The notes: generated from the letters alone by a model not told the origin. 64,000 nucleotides of DNA from Leptodontidium sp. MPI-SDFR-AT-0119 (GCA_020726505.1 JAHLEZ010000011.1:868001-932000), one strand, 5' to 3'. Shown: positions 35,484 through 47,149, counted from the stretch's first letter. Numbers and translations are program-made.

Positions 35484-37366
35484 ATGGATATCACAAGTCC
35501 TAGTCAAGTTCAAGGGAACTACCTCGAGAAGTCAAATACCGCTCTCAGTGTAGCACAACCCATCGACTTAGATGGACCAATTGTCCAGGACTGGACTGAC
35601 GACGAAGAACGGAGAGTGAAGCGCAAGTATGTGAAACAAATTTCCCACAAGGAACTGATAAGCTAACATTAATACACAGGGTCGACTTGATCCTCATTCC
35701 AGTCTTAGGACTCGCATTCTTCGCTCTTCAACTCGACCGTGGCAACCTCTCAAGCGCATTGACATCAACCCTGACCAAAGACTTGGGTATTACTACCAAT
35801 CAAGTCAATGTCGGCTCACAGTTACTCTCCGCTGGTATTGTCCTACTCGAGATCCCATCCAACATCATTCTTCAAAAGGTGAGGCCTCTCATGCGAACTT
35901 AAGATCATTGAATTCAAGAACTAACATAGTTAATAGGTTGGCCCACGACCCTGGCTATCAGTCCAGATCCTCGCTTGGGGACTCGTAGCGACTTTCCAAG
36001 CTTTCATCACGAATTATGCTTCGTATCTTGCTACGCGACTACTCCTAGGTCTTCTTGAGGCTGGTTTCATCCCAGGTACTACTTTTCACCCCTCTGTTTA
36101 CCAGTGTACTAATTCCATCAGGTGCTCTATATTACCTCTCATCATGGTACAAAAGAGGGGAGACAAGTCTCAGAGTCACGCTCTTCTTCTTCGGTCAAAT
36201 GTTTGCCAACGCCACAAGCCAGCTTATCGCAGCAGGCTTGTTGACACTGGACGGTAGACACGGCCTTTCTGGCTGGCAATGGCTATTCCTGAGTAAGTCT
36301 TTACGACGAAAACACTCCCAGCAAAAAGACCTAACATCATATCACCCAGTCGACGGCCTAATCACAATATCCATCGCCTTCGCTTTCATTCTCTTCGTAC
36401 CACCCAGCGTCGGTGATGGCAACGCTTTATTCACATTCGGCCGATTCAGCTACTTCACCGAGCGAGAATCGCACATCATGACCAACCGAGTCCTCCTCGA
36501 CGACCCTCAGAAAGCTCGTGGCAAGATTCACATCTCCGGCCAAGATCTCCTCTCTGTGTTCAAGCAGCCGAGGGTCTGGGTGCACGTTTTCATCACTATG
36601 CTTCCTATGGCCGCGGTGCAAGGCCTGGGAACATACACTCCGAGTATTATTAAGAGTCTCGGGTTCGGGACCGTCAAGGCGAATGCCCTGTCAAGTGTGG
36701 GTATTTATTGTGCTATTGTCTTTGTGGCTGTTTTGTCGTATTTCTGGTAAGTCACCTCCGCTAAACCAAGGTTTCCGCAGCAGTGTTGATGATATATACA
36801 GTGATTTGACGGGCCAACGAGGACCATTCGCACTCATCAGTAGCACATGGGCAGTTATCACGTACTCATGCTTGCGAACAGCACCGATCACCTCTGGGAA
36901 ATGGCATAGATACGGCTTGATCACGCTTGCAAATGTCTCATATGCCAGTGTCCAGTATGCCCAACCAAATCTCATACCTTCACCAGTCCGTGACTAACTT
37001 AACCCAGCGTGATCAACCTCGGCTGGATATCAGTCAACTGCATAACGCCCCAAGAACGAAGTATCTGCATGGCGTACGTCCTTCCTCCGTTCTCATAATT
37101 CTCACTCAAAATCTAACACACCCAACAGCCTAGTAGTCATGGCAGCAAACGCCGCCGGTATCGCCGGATCTCAGATCTTCCGCACAGAGGACGCACCGAA
37201 GTACATTCGTGGCCTCACTACTATCATTGGTTTGGCTGCTGGTGGGTGGGTGTTGATTGCTTCGCAGACGGTAGGGTATTGGATTAAGCCGAGGAATCTG
37301 GATAATAGTGGTGCGAAGAGTGTTGGGAGTGAGAGGGAGGAGGAGAGGGATGTTGAGAAGTTGTGA
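35484..37366 (+). CDS. Major facilitator superfamily transporter, anion:cation symporter (allantoate permease-like) type
   Basis: The start MDITSPSQVQGNYLEKSNTA opens a hydrophilic N-terminus. The first helix follows the first intron (VDLILIPVLGLAFFALQLDR GNL). The motif LDRGNLSSALTSTLTKDLGI and the segment VGPRPWLSVQILAWGLVATF are typical of the ACS (Dal5-like) branch. Later exons give ALYYLSSWYKRGETSLRVTL, WVHVFITMLPMAAVQGLGTY, SVNCITPQERSICMA and LVVMAANAAGIAGSQIFRTE. The tail ends EREEERDVEKL. Introns lie near 35630-35680, 35880-35937, 36075-36120, 36293-36350, 36749-36801, 36953-37009 and 37075-37130. Members import organic anions such as allantoate, vitamins or small peptides; the substrate cannot be told here. 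Exon ends are approximate but motifs remain in frame across joins checked. Confidence 0.82.
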
Positions 37367-37576
37367 GGAGGGCTCTTGACTTGGGTTCGCGATGTGAAGT
37401 GATGTTGGGCTCTGTTTTCTGCAAAGTATGATCTGGAAGCGAAATCGACTTTTGATTTATGGCAAAGCGTCCAAGGCGCCTAATTTGAAGCCCACCCTAT
37501 TCCTCCACCACCCTGAACTCCTAATATCCTACCCACACCAGCCACCATTCATAAATGCCATACAGTACAATACCAA

Positions 37577-39325
37577 TCAATAGCCACCCTGTTCCTTCCT
37601 GTTATCAGTCTCTCTCTTCGCTCCCTCACCTGCATCTTTAATCGCCTGCTCATCACCTCTCATCTTCGCGAAATGTGCTTTGATATCCTCGGCACTAATA
37701 GCCTGGCCGCTCTCAGCAAATTGCTGGAAGAACGGCTTGAGTTTATCCTTGAGATGGTTATATGCCATGACGCCCTCGATAGCACGAACACGGTCGACGT
37801 TCTTGAGCGCACTCTCTCCGCGGTCGTAGATACTCCCACTGCCAACTGTACTGCCGCCAGCTTCCTCCTCGTTATCGGAGACAGATGGCTCATAAAGTTC
37901 TTCTTCTTCAAGGAGTTGCTCGTGGGGTTGGAGAAGCGGGAAACAGGATGAACAACGACAGAGGTGCTCTCGGAAGTCGTCTTTGAAGAACAGCGAGATC
38001 TGACCTGTGGGTGCTGGAGGTAGAGTGTTGAGCTTGCATGGTCCTTTGCCATCTTCAGGGACCGCTGCTTCGGTCGGAACAACATTGTCCGTTTGTGCTG
38101 GGCCTTCCGTCGAAGATTCGCCACTGGTAGCTGGGGTTTCATCCTTGTGTCGTTTTGATGCAACAGACTCTTCATCATCATCTGCTTTGCGCTTCTTCAT
38201 GATTGGTAGGTGAGAAGCAATTAGTTCCTCTGTCTTTCCGAATACTCCTGTTTCTGGAGAAGGTGCTGTGCTTCGTCTGAATACTGGTGCTAGGAAGCCT
38301 GGCGTACCAGCATATCGCTTGATCCACGGGTTCGCTTCGACGCACTTGTAGCAAATGAAGCCTTCAAAGGCATCTTCTTCTGGGAATCCAGGTGGCAGAG
38401 GAGGATCTTCTTCCTCGGCTTCCTCACCAGCTGCCACTGTCTCTGTTGGCGCGACTGCTGGTTCATTGTTTGCGACCTCAGTATTGGTATCTCCACTCTT
38501 TTCATTAACCACAGCTTCTGCGACCTCGGCGATAGACTCCAATAGTCCTTCATTCTTTGGCTTCCGTTCAGATTCCTCATCCCAGTTCGGACCCAATCCT
38601 ACTAAGCATCCTGGATGCCACCAGTCTTCACCACATCCTCCAGTTTCTGTTGTACCAATCCCAAGGCATTGGAACATGGTGCCCTTCTGCGCATAGGCAT
38701 CATAGTCACATTCGCAACCACAGAATCTGTTCTTGAAGTTTTGATTGTAGCTGTTGTCCGGCGCAGGTTCCTCCGAATGGACACCGCCCTTTGTATTCGT
38801 CTCGGAATTTACACGGAGTGTGCAATGTGAGGTGGCCGGTAGACGTGTTGTTCCGCAATCGCAAACAAAGTCTCTCTTATTAAATAGCTCGACCAACGTA
38901 TGTTCACCATGACAAGAGATTGAGCAGGAATAGCAAACGCCAGCCGCAGTGTAAGGATCAGATAGATTCGCTGGAGGTGGACTGCACGTCAAGCAGGAGA
39001 AGATTTGTTGTCGGAGCTTTCCAATTGGATTCGTACATTTCTCGAATTTCTGGGGTGATCAGCACGCGAAACAGCAACTTCCAGCGCAATGCTTACATAT
39101 GGCAGGGCTTCGCGCGCATCCGCCTCGAGCTGTAATTGACTGTTGATGAATCTGCCGAAGATAAGTAATGACTCTGATTGCATGCGCACAGTGCTAGGGA
39201 AAGACTCACTCAGCTGCGGTTTGGGAGCTGTCCGATTGCTGGGAGAAACTCTGAGTTTGAGATGGACCACTTGTTTGGCTGGGCTGTTCAGTGAAGCTTG
39301 CATTTGGGGCTGGTGGAGCGTCCAT
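37577..39325 (-). CDS. UBR7 / Mlo2-like protein with UBR box and PHD-like finger
   Basis: Exon 1 (39325-39210) starts MDAPPAPNASFTEQPSQTSG and joins phase 2 to EFINSQLQLEADAREALPY. The next join leads to KFEKCTNPIGKLRQQIFSCL, which opens the UBR zinc domain: VCYSCSISCHGEHTLVELFN and RDFVCDCGTTR. A second Cys/His cluster, RFCGCECDYDA ... CGEDWWHPGCLVGLG ... FICYKCVEANPW, is the PHD-like finger. A conserved C-terminal part reads FFKDDFREHLCRCSSCFPLL. The order and length (about 540 residues) match UBR7/Mlo2. Human UBR7 acts as a histone H2B ubiquitin ligase and histone chaperone; whether fungal members ligate ubiquitin is not established. An acidic linker with a KKRKADDDEES signal suggests a nuclear protein. 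Confidence 0.85.
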
Positions 39326-39667
39326 GATTTCGAGTTTGATGCCTGTGTTACCAGAGTGCTGAATGATGCTGGTGAGATAGGATTCGATTGTGAGTTGTGA
39401 GCTGGGTGATGGATAGTTCTTTCAGCCTGCTCAAGCCAGTCAGCTCAGCCTTCTCAGCACTTTACGCGTGAAAGGGGCTAGGCCCAGTTTGGCTAGCGGA
39501 AACACGAAGAGCGCGTCGACGCGACAGATTTGGCGCCGGCCCTCTCACTCAAATTTCCATCCCATCCCACCTCCTCCAGGACATTTAGACAACATCACTC
39601 ACCTTCACAAATCCCATATTCACCTTTGAAATAATCGGATCAAACAAAGGCGGAATCTCACTACAAC
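39326..39667. promoter_or_regulatory. Divergent promoter between the UBR7-like gene and MCM2
   Basis: The 342 bases separate two outward starts. An ACGCG (MluI-core-like) element, the binding core of G1/S regulators in yeasts, occurs at 39464-39468 (ACGCGT), which would suit MCM2. A related GCGCGTCGACGCG block lies at 39510-39522. Function is inferred only from motif and neighbour. Confidence 0.4.
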
Positions 39668-42410
39668 ATGAGGTACGATAACTATTCTTCCTTTTCCGCT
39701 CCCGGACCAAAACCCCACCACCCCCTTTTTCTCCCACCTCCTAACTCTTCTTAACAGTTCCCCCTTGAGACCCAGCATGTCTTCTGCAAATCGAGGAGTG
39801 GCAGGCGCCAGAAATCGTCGCAAGCGCTCAAGAGAGCCCGAGAGCGATGCCTCTGGTATCGGTGCATCATCTCCTGCTGGAGACATTCGCTCCTCACCCC
39901 CTGCCTACCCAATTCAACACGGCGGTGACGACGACGACGATATCGAAGAGGACGTAGCGCTTGATATCGACGATGTCGACGAGATGGCTGAAGATGAAGA
40001 TGGAATCGACCTCTTTGCGAACAATTTCGAGAATGACTACAAACCCCGCGAAGATGATAGATACGACGACAGAGATATTGACGATGAGGAATACGACGAT
40101 ATGGATGCTGCAACCAAGAGACAACTTGATCAGCGTTTAGATCGTCGAGATCGCGAATTAGCTCGCCAACGACGCATGCCAGCAGCTTTCCTCCAGGATG
40201 AAGATGATGAAGGTGATCTTGATCTCACTGCACAGCCCCGTCGACGTCGCCATCACTATGACGAAGAGGAGGATGAGGAGATGCAAGACGACATCATGGA
40301 AGAAGAGCTCTCCCTTGAGACCCTGCAAGATGTCAAGGCTTCCAGTCTGGTCGAGTGGGTATCTCAGCAAGCCGTTCAGAGAACCATCAAGAGAGAATTC
40401 AAGGCCTTCTTGACAGAATATACCGATGAGCATGGAGTATCAGTCTACGGAAGTCGCATTCGGACCTTAGGAGAAATCAACGCAGAATCTCTTGAGGTTT
40501 CATACGACCACCTGTCATCTTCCAAGGCTATTCTGGCCTACTTCTTGGCAAATGCTCCTGGAGAGATGCTCAAGTTGTTCGATGAAGTTGCCATGGAAGG
40601 CACCCTTCTTCATTACCCGGATTACGAACGGATCCATTCCGAGATTCACGTTCGAATTTCAGATCTCCCAGTCCACTACACTCTCCGCCAACTTCGTCAG
40701 ACCCATTTGAACTGCTTGGTTCGTGTTAGTGGAGTTGTCACTCGTCGCAGTGGAGTTTTCCCCCAGCTGAAATATGTCATGTTTGACTGTGGCAAGTGCG
40801 GAACCAGACTCGGACCTTTTCAACAGGAATCAAACGTTGAAGTGAAGATCTCCTATTGCCAGAATTGCCAGTCTCGCGGACCATTCAATTTAAACTCCGA
40901 AAAGACTGTCTACCGAAACTACCAAAAGCTCACTCTTCAGGAATCACCTGGAACAGTTCCTGCTGGTCGTCTTCCTCGTCACCGTGAGGTCATCCTTCTT
41001 TGGGATCTCATTGACAAAGCGAAGCCAGGGGAGGAGATTGAAGTAACTGGTGTCTACCGCAACAACTACGATGCTCAACTCAACAACAAGAACGGTTTCC
41101 CTGTCTTTGCCACAATTCTCGAGGCAAACAACGTTATCAAGTCACACGATCAACTTGCCGGGTTCAGACTAACGGAAGAAGACGAGCAAGAAATCCGAAC
41201 CTTGGCCCGCGACCCCCAAATTGTAGACAAGATCATCCACTCCATGGCACCCAGCATCTATGGTCACACTGATATCAAGACTGCTGTTGCGCTCTCGCTC
41301 TTTGGTGGTGTTGCCAAGGACAGACAAGGAAAGCATCACATTCGTGGAGATATCAACGTGCTTCTTCTTGGCGATCCTGGAACTGCCAAGTCACAAGTTC
41401 TCAAGTACGTCGAGAAGACCGCCCACCGTGCTGTTTTCGCCACAGGTCAAGGTGCCAGTGCTGTCGGTTTGACCGCAAGCGTCCGAAAGGATCCTCTCAC
41501 CAGCGAGTGGACTTTGGAAGGTGGTGCATTAGTGCTTGCAGACAGAGGAACATGTCTCATTGACGAGTTCGACAAGATGAACGATCAGGATCGAACATCG
41601 ATTCACGAAGCCATGGAGCAACAGACAATTTCCATCTCGAAGGCTGGTATTGTCACTACTTTACAAGCACGTTGTGGTATCATCGCAGCAGCCAATCCCA
41701 TCGGTGGACGATACAACTCTACGATTCCATTCTCGCAGAACGTCGAGCTTACAGAACCTATTCTGTCTCGTTTCGACATTCTGTGCGTGGTTCGTGACAC
41801 TGTCGACCCTACTGAGGACGAGCGACTTGCTAGATTTGTTGTTGGATCGCACGGTCGATCTCACCCAAGTTCTCAACCTTCAGAGAGCCAAATGGACGTT
41901 GAACAAGAATCTGGTGCAGCTAATGGAGGCGAGCCAAAGCAAGAAGGCGAGATTCCACAGGAGCTCCTTCGCAAATTCATTCTCTATGCTAGAGAGAGAT
42001 GTAGCCCTAAGCTGTACAATATCGACGAAGAGAAGGTATCGAAGCTATTTGCCGATATGAGAAGGGAGTCATTAGCAACTGGTGCCTATCCGATTACTGT
42101 AAGAATGTTCGCTCTATCCTCAACATCCACAACTAACATATTCCTTCAGATCCGTCATCTCGAAGCGATCATGAGAATTAGTGAAGCTTTCTGCCGCATG
42201 CGACTTTCAGACTATGTCTCCTCTCAAGATGTTGATCGTGCCATTGCCGTCACGATTGATTCTTTCGTTGGAAGTCAAAAGGTCAGCTGTAAGAAGGCTC
42301 TTGCTCGTGCATTTGCCAAGTACACACTTGCTCGACCAGGTGCGGGAAAGAAGACTGGTTCTGGAAGGAATTTGGAGCGGGCTAGGGCTCCAACTGCTGC
42401 GATGGCTTAG
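39668..42410 (+). CDS. MCM2: DNA replication licensing factor Mcm2
   Basis: The best start is ATG at 39668, a 5-nt coding exon (ATGAG), followed by an 85-nt intron (donor GTACGA, CTAAC branch, acceptor ACAG at 39757). This gives MSSPLRPSMSSANRGVAG in frame. Starting at 39777 (MSSANRG) would also work. The acidic N-terminus (DDDDIEEDVALDIDDVDE) is the histone-binding part. The zinc finger is CGKCG...CQNCQ. The AAA+ core has GDPGTAKSQ, CLIDEFDKMND and the arginine finger SRFDIL. A 51-nt intron (42099-42149) near the end joins YPIT|IRHLEAIMRISEAF. It has no stop and keeps frame, so retention would add 17 residues. Mcm2 is one subunit of the MCM2-7 helicase loaded at replication origins. Confidence 0.95.
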
Positions 42411-42863
42411 AGGGATTATGTTGGTTTATGGAGTTATGGATACATGGATACATGTTTTTATGTGGATTATGAGGATTGCACGGTACAACAGTTGCTATGA
42501 AGTAATGAGATGGTCGGGGTTGGAGAATGAATTGTATTTTACAAACGCATGTCGTTCCGTTGCCTTGAGTGTCCGTTGATTGAAGTGGTTGTTTTGTCTA
42601 CTCCGCAATGTCACCTTACCAGCAAGTGCTGTGACAGCTGGTTTCCACTATGTCATCCTAGTTCCAATTCGAGACTTGATTCAGGAACAGCTTCCTGTAG
42701 CTTACATGCTCATACTGAATTCCCTCGAGATAATTATTCACTCCATCCTCATCACGTTTCCAACCCCGATTCCCCCGGCAAAATCACGGCTCCACAGACC
42801 CACAAAGTTTTCAACCCTACATGTAATGAAATATTAAAATGCCAGCCCTAACACGTGGATCAG

Positions 42864-43001
42864 GCCCGCTTAGCTCAGGGTATTTTCCCCCTATTCCGAC
42901 GTAATCTAATTCATTATTCTAACAAGTTCAATAGGGTAGAGCGCATCACTTGTATGTACAATGCTATGATGAGGTCGCTAGTTCGAATCTGGTAGTGGGC
43001 A
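42864..43001 (+). tRNA. tRNA-Thr (UGU) with an 11-nt anticodon intron and a 55-nt intron-like insertion in the D-loop
   Basis: Acceptor stem GCCCGCT (42864-42870) pairs with AGTGGGC (42994-43000), with discriminator A at 43001. D-stem GCTC (42873-42876) pairs with GAGC (42939-42942). Anticodon stem CATCA (42944-42948) pairs with TGATG (42967-42971), with anticodon TGT at 42951-42953 and A37. An 11-nt intron (42955-42965) sits between positions 37 and 38, the normal place. The T-arm is GCTAG-TTCGAAT-CTGGT. The D-loop holds an extra segment, 42880-42934, that starts GTATTT, contains TTCTAAC and ends AATAG. Removing it leaves a standard 7-base loop (AGGGGTA). The A box (TAGCTCAGGGT) and B box (AGTTCGAATC) are still readable. 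All stems are intact, so this is not an obvious decayed copy. Confidence 0.85.
42880..42934 (+). other. GT-AG, CTAAC-containing insertion inside the tRNA D-loop
   Basis: The 55-nt segment begins GTATTT, has the branch-like TTCTAAC at 42917-42923 and ends TAG 11 bases later. Its length and signals match the protein-gene introns of this window (51-58 nt). A GGGTA direct repeat occurs at each boundary (42878-42882 and 42934-42938), so the exact ends are ambiguous by a few bases; only the GT-AG register leaves a 7-base D-loop. Confidence 0.6.
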
Positions 43002-43020
43002 ATCGCCTTTCACGGTCCTC

Positions 43021-43025
43021 TTTTT
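43021..43025 (+). terminator. RNA polymerase III terminator (T5)
   Basis: A run of five T lies 20 bases after the tRNA 3' end, as expected for Pol III termination. Confidence 0.65.
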
Positions 43026-44023
43026 GGTGGTTTTGCTTTGTCGTTTTTTGTGCTTCTTTTCGGTATTTTTTTTAAAGTCTGTTCATTGGAAAGAGGCGGC
43101 ATGGATGTCATCCTTCTTCGACTAAGATTGCTCTTCAGAATCAACATCGTTCTGCGGCTCTCAGTGGGTGAAGTCGAAGGTGCTCATATTTGAGTAGTAC
43201 TACCTCTATGCTGTGGTGCAAGCTTGCTACTTCTATTAAGTGGAACACGATGATAATGGTCTATAATGAGGGGGGAGGGGCAAGGAATGAACCGAATCCT
43301 AGCTGGATTATGAAATTGAGGAGAGTAGTGATGATTTGGATCAATCGGATCCACATGCTTTCTGTTGAGGGGTTTTAGGACAGTGCGAAGGGACTGTGCT
43401 ATTTCTCAATTGTAAGATTGCAAATCTGAGAATTTCCTTAAGGTTGCCCCAACTATTGTGGAAATAGGGCATCACTTCCCCTAGGAAATATCTTCTGGTG
43501 AAAAGTGGTAGACGTCGCTGTTTACGCCCCTGCCGAAAACAGAGCTTCCGCAACCATGCACATTTTTGAAGGAGGACCAAGGCATCAAAAAATAATTCTT
43601 CGAAGGCAAATGCATGTAGATGAACGAAGATTAATCTGAGACAGAAGACATGCTAGGGACAATGTTATGCACTTCCTCGTCTTCATCAGTGAAGAGTGAC
43701 AACTCTTTAGAACCTCCCACGTTCGCTCCAGCCTGAGATCCTGGACTTTATATCTTGCATAAGTCGTAATCAGGTCCCAAATGACCTAGCGGGGACTCGA
43801 GAATGTGTTTCTTTGTCCATATGCAGATAGCAAATGATTCGAGTCCTTTGTTCCGCCACGAGGCTATTTTGAACCGTCAACTACCTTCTTCTGAAACATC
43901 CATCTGCAGTGCGCTACTTTCGTATGCAAGTTGGCTAAACGCTTGAATATAACAAAGTTAAAATATCAGAGATCGCACAGCAATCTAATCCAATTACTCT
44001 CCCCTTGGGGCGCTTCGCCCGTC
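43026..44023. other. Intergenic region between the tRNA and the CAP gene
   Basis: About 1 kb with no recognised gene. It must contain the promoter of the CAP-domain gene. Confidence 0.4.
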
Positions 44024-45153
44024 ATGGCACCCCCACATAAGCCAACTTATGCCAGCTCAAGGTGGACCAATCTCAAAGCAATCTCACTCGTCTTTTTATT
44101 TGCCTCTCAGTCACTCGCTCAAAACGGCACATGCACGGTCCCAGTCATCTTTGAACCCGCGAAGTTACAAAATCGCGAACCCACAGATCCCAGCTTCGCA
44201 GACAACGCTCAATTCCAGACTCAAGTCGTGAATGACCATAACTGGTACAGAAGCCAACATAGTGCGAACCCGTTGAAATGGAGCAACCAACTGGCAATGT
44301 CTAGTAACGACTGGGTTAACAAATGCCAATGGGGACACTCTGTAAGTACCCTGACACTTATTCATGCTCGAGTAAGTTTGTGGCTGATGGGTATTCTCCG
44401 AGTAGGGTCACTCGGAAGTCGGTGAAAATATCGCGCTGGGATACAGCAAAGTGCTTGATGCTATTAATAGTTGGGCGTTAGAGAGAGTGAACTACAATTT
44501 CGACAGCCCAGGGTTTGCATCTGGCACAGGACACTTCACCCAGATGGTCTGGAAGAACACCACGCAGGTTGGATGTGCAAAAAAGCAATGCCGTAAGTCC
44601 ATCGGTCTAACCCAACAGCCAAGGAACTGACAAGGAAATAGAGATACAGGGCTTCTCGAATGGGAATCCAACTTGGTATCTAGTGTGCCAATACCAGTCG
44701 CCAGGAAATGTAGTGCATGCTGGCCAATTCGAGGGCAATGTAGGAAGACAAATATCAGGAGATCCGAAGATTGGCATCACTGGCACACTTTCCAGCGTAC
44801 CACCAAAGACAAGTGCTCCTCCCACAAGCAGAACAGTTCCGGTGGCAACCAGCCCCGCGAAGACAGTGACTGCTACTGCAACCAATCCATCGCTTGAGGT
44901 TGTGGTTATCACGATTACAGTGACTAAAGGTATTGCCCCGAGCAAAGTATCGTCTCCAGCAGAGACCGCAAAGCCAGAAACGGCGCCGAAACCCACTTCA
45001 GGGCCTTTCTGGAGCAGTTTGAGAACTTCTGGAACATCGGATACTCCTTTCTTCCAAGTCTTAAGACGACGTGGTGGTACAGTAAGGTTAGAGGCAAATG
45101 TGTTCATTCCTATGTTAGGTGTTGTAGTAGCGATAGTCCTTACTCTGATCTGA
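44024..45153 (+). CDS. Secreted CAP/SCP (PR-1-like) protein with Ser/Thr-rich stalk and C-terminal anchor signal
   Basis: Exons 44024-44341, 44406-44592 and 44642-45153 give 338 residues with consistent phases. The N-terminus MAPPHKPTYASSRWTNLKAI SLVFLFASQSLAQ acts as a signal peptide. The CAP domain shows VVNDHNWYRSQHSANPLKWS, CQWGHSGHSEVGENIALGY, GTGHFTQMVWKNTTQVGCA and WYLVCQYQSPGNV; the two His and two Glu positions typical of the CAP cavity are present. A Thr/Ser/Pro stalk follows, and a hydrophobic end, FIPMLGVVVAIVLTLI, suits a GPI-anchor signal. Fungal CAP proteins such as Pry1 bind sterols and fatty acids outside the cell. A Met further upstream (43931) is possible, but the signal peptide begins at 44024. 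Confidence 0.82.
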
Positions 45154-45610
45154 AATCTCGTCAATTTGCAAATTACATCACACCACAGTGGCATGTAAAC
45201 ACCTTTTCCCAATTACACTCCTGCATGTGAGACAGTTTGAGGAAAGCATGCCAACAGTTCCGCTACCTGGTCTTAGTGATATATTAACAAACGCATCTGA
45301 AGTAGGCCACATTGATGATTGCTTGGGGTTTGTTGAATCAAATCTATTGCGTACTGTTAGACATATGCATCCTAAACTTAGCAGTCCAGTAACAGCTCTG
45401 ATTTCATAACCAGAGATGGAAAGTATAGGCCGTTCGAAATCATCGTCGTTGGGTATCAATCTGCACGCCTACCAAGCACAAATTTTGCTGTTGAGCAACT
45501 GAAGCAAGAACGCCCGCTGCACACCCCAGAACGAAGACACCCGGCACCATTCCCAAACAGAAACAACATTCAGAAGACTCAGCACGTCCTCCGCCTCAAC
45601 AGCCCTATCC

Positions 45611-46272
45611 TCAACGTCGTTCCTTTTGTTCCTCATCCCTTCTCTTCGCATACCGAGAAAGAATTCCCGTGTCCCAGAATACACTCGCCTCATAGATTTG
45701 CAAACCATCAGTCCCTCCCTCGCACTACTTCGTACGTTAGCACTGTTCGGGATCCTAAAGCTCCATCTCGATTTCCATTACTTGAAACCCGGATTCTTAT
45801 TCACTTGGGCATGCAGACATGTACTGACCTCAGCAGGCCCGATCGTGACGATACAGAACATCGGAGACACAATATCCGTCTTATCACCTCTCATCCTGAA
45901 ATGTCTCACAAACTCTCCATACACAACGACCCGATCTTCGGTTTCGGGTATCACTCGAACTTCAACAATCTCATGCGTAACTGATTCGAAGGGTGCGAAC
46001 AGTCTCTTCATCCAAGCCCAGATGTGAGACCCAGAAAGGTAGACGTCGCCTTTGGTGTCATGAAAGACGGCATTGGGAGAGAAGAACGTAGTGCAAGGTG
46101 TGCTTTTCAGTTTGCTCTCATCCAGCGTATCGAGGTACCTCTCCAGAAATCTCAGTGACTTGTATTGTCGCGAATGTGCATCCCACGGTCCTCGATGAGT
46201 GATAAGCGACGTTTCCGAGGTGGAAGTCGAAGAAGTTGTCCTATTCAGAAGCATCGAGACGTTCTCAACCAT
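45611..46272 (-). CDS. NTF2-like / SnoaL-like small protein
   Basis: Exon 1 (46272-45829) starts MVENVSMLLNRTTSSTSTSE and includes RFLERYLDTLDESKLKS, FFSPNAVFHDTKGDVYLSGS and HIWAWMKRLFAPFESVTHEI. A 104-nt intron (45725-45828, donor GTCAGT) leads in phase 0 to exon 2 (45724-45611), CEGGTDGLQIYEASVFWDTG ILSRYAKRRDEEQKERR, for 185 residues. The uninterrupted frame would end sooner in sequence unlike the family. The cone-like NTF2 fold is suggested by the order helix, 'FSPNAVFHD', 'R...VVVYGEFVRHFRM' and the final strand 'DGLQIYEASVFWD'. Fungal members are of unknown role, some cyclases or isomerases. No partner gene is adjacent. Confidence 0.6.
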
Positions 46273-47149
46273 TTCTAAGTCTTTTGGGGTTTGTGTTTTT
46301 GGTCGCGTGCCTTTAGATGTAGGAATGCCATTTCTTCACCGTCGTCATATTCTCAAGGTTCACCGACTGACCTCTTTTCTCGTTATGCCGAACCGCAGGC
46401 CTCCGGTGGAGCCGGGCAGTCGGGACCTGCATCCCTCACGAATCACCGATACGCGGCCCCAAATGCATGTTGATTACACCACAAAGATGATTATTCAAGT
46501 GGGATAGCTCCGTGTTGCAAGCTCGGCAGAGCACGAATGTGGTGATTGAATTCTGAATCAAAGTTTTGCTTAGTGAGATTTTTGGCTCCTTCGGGAAGTT
46601 CGGGGGAGCATTGACCTGTTCTTGCCTTACTTTTCTACTCGATGAATATGGTAACGCATCTACCAGTACGGTGATACCTGATAATCTTCAGTCCATGATT
46701 GAGATGCCTGCTGCTACTCACAAAGCAGGTGGCTCACGTACGTAAGACGGACAACTAAACAGCTTAGTGGCTCCTCTTTGCTGTAAACCTGCCTCTTATT
46801 TTCTCGAAATTCTAGACTTCTCTGATCGACTAAACACAATTGAGGTTCACATATTCCTCTCTTAACCATCACACCACCCATTCTGCCAAAGACCACCAAA
46901 TACCCTTCTCAACGCTCTCGCTCGTCCCCAGCTCCATTTCTACCACAACACCCACCCACCCTCTTCACCATCTTACAGCAAACCTCACCAAAAGTCGGCC
47001 GTCATCGCACATACCTACGATCCAAACCCACCACTCCACAACGAACTTGATTAGCACCTTCATATATCTCGAGCTACTTTCAAATCCTCTTCCCCCGCTT
47101 CAAGTGCAACCTCCGTAGCGACGTCTGCCGAGAACCCTCCCAGCTCAAA
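46273..47149. other. Intergenic region, no gene seen
   Basis: About 0.9 kb upstream of the NTF2-like gene. The open frames are low-complexity Thr/Pro/His/Ser sequence from pyrimidine-rich DNA and are not credible proteins. Confidence 0.4.

Noticed and set aside
25043..37366. GGPP synthase, P450 and MFS transporter as a diterpene gene cluster
   Set aside because: They are separated by Cdc14 and a Cys-rich membrane protein, no terpene cyclase is present, and the GGPP synthase looks like the housekeeping copy.
46840..47118. Plus-strand Thr/His/Pro-rich frame
   Set aside because: It arises from a CA/CT-rich stretch and has no protein-like pattern.
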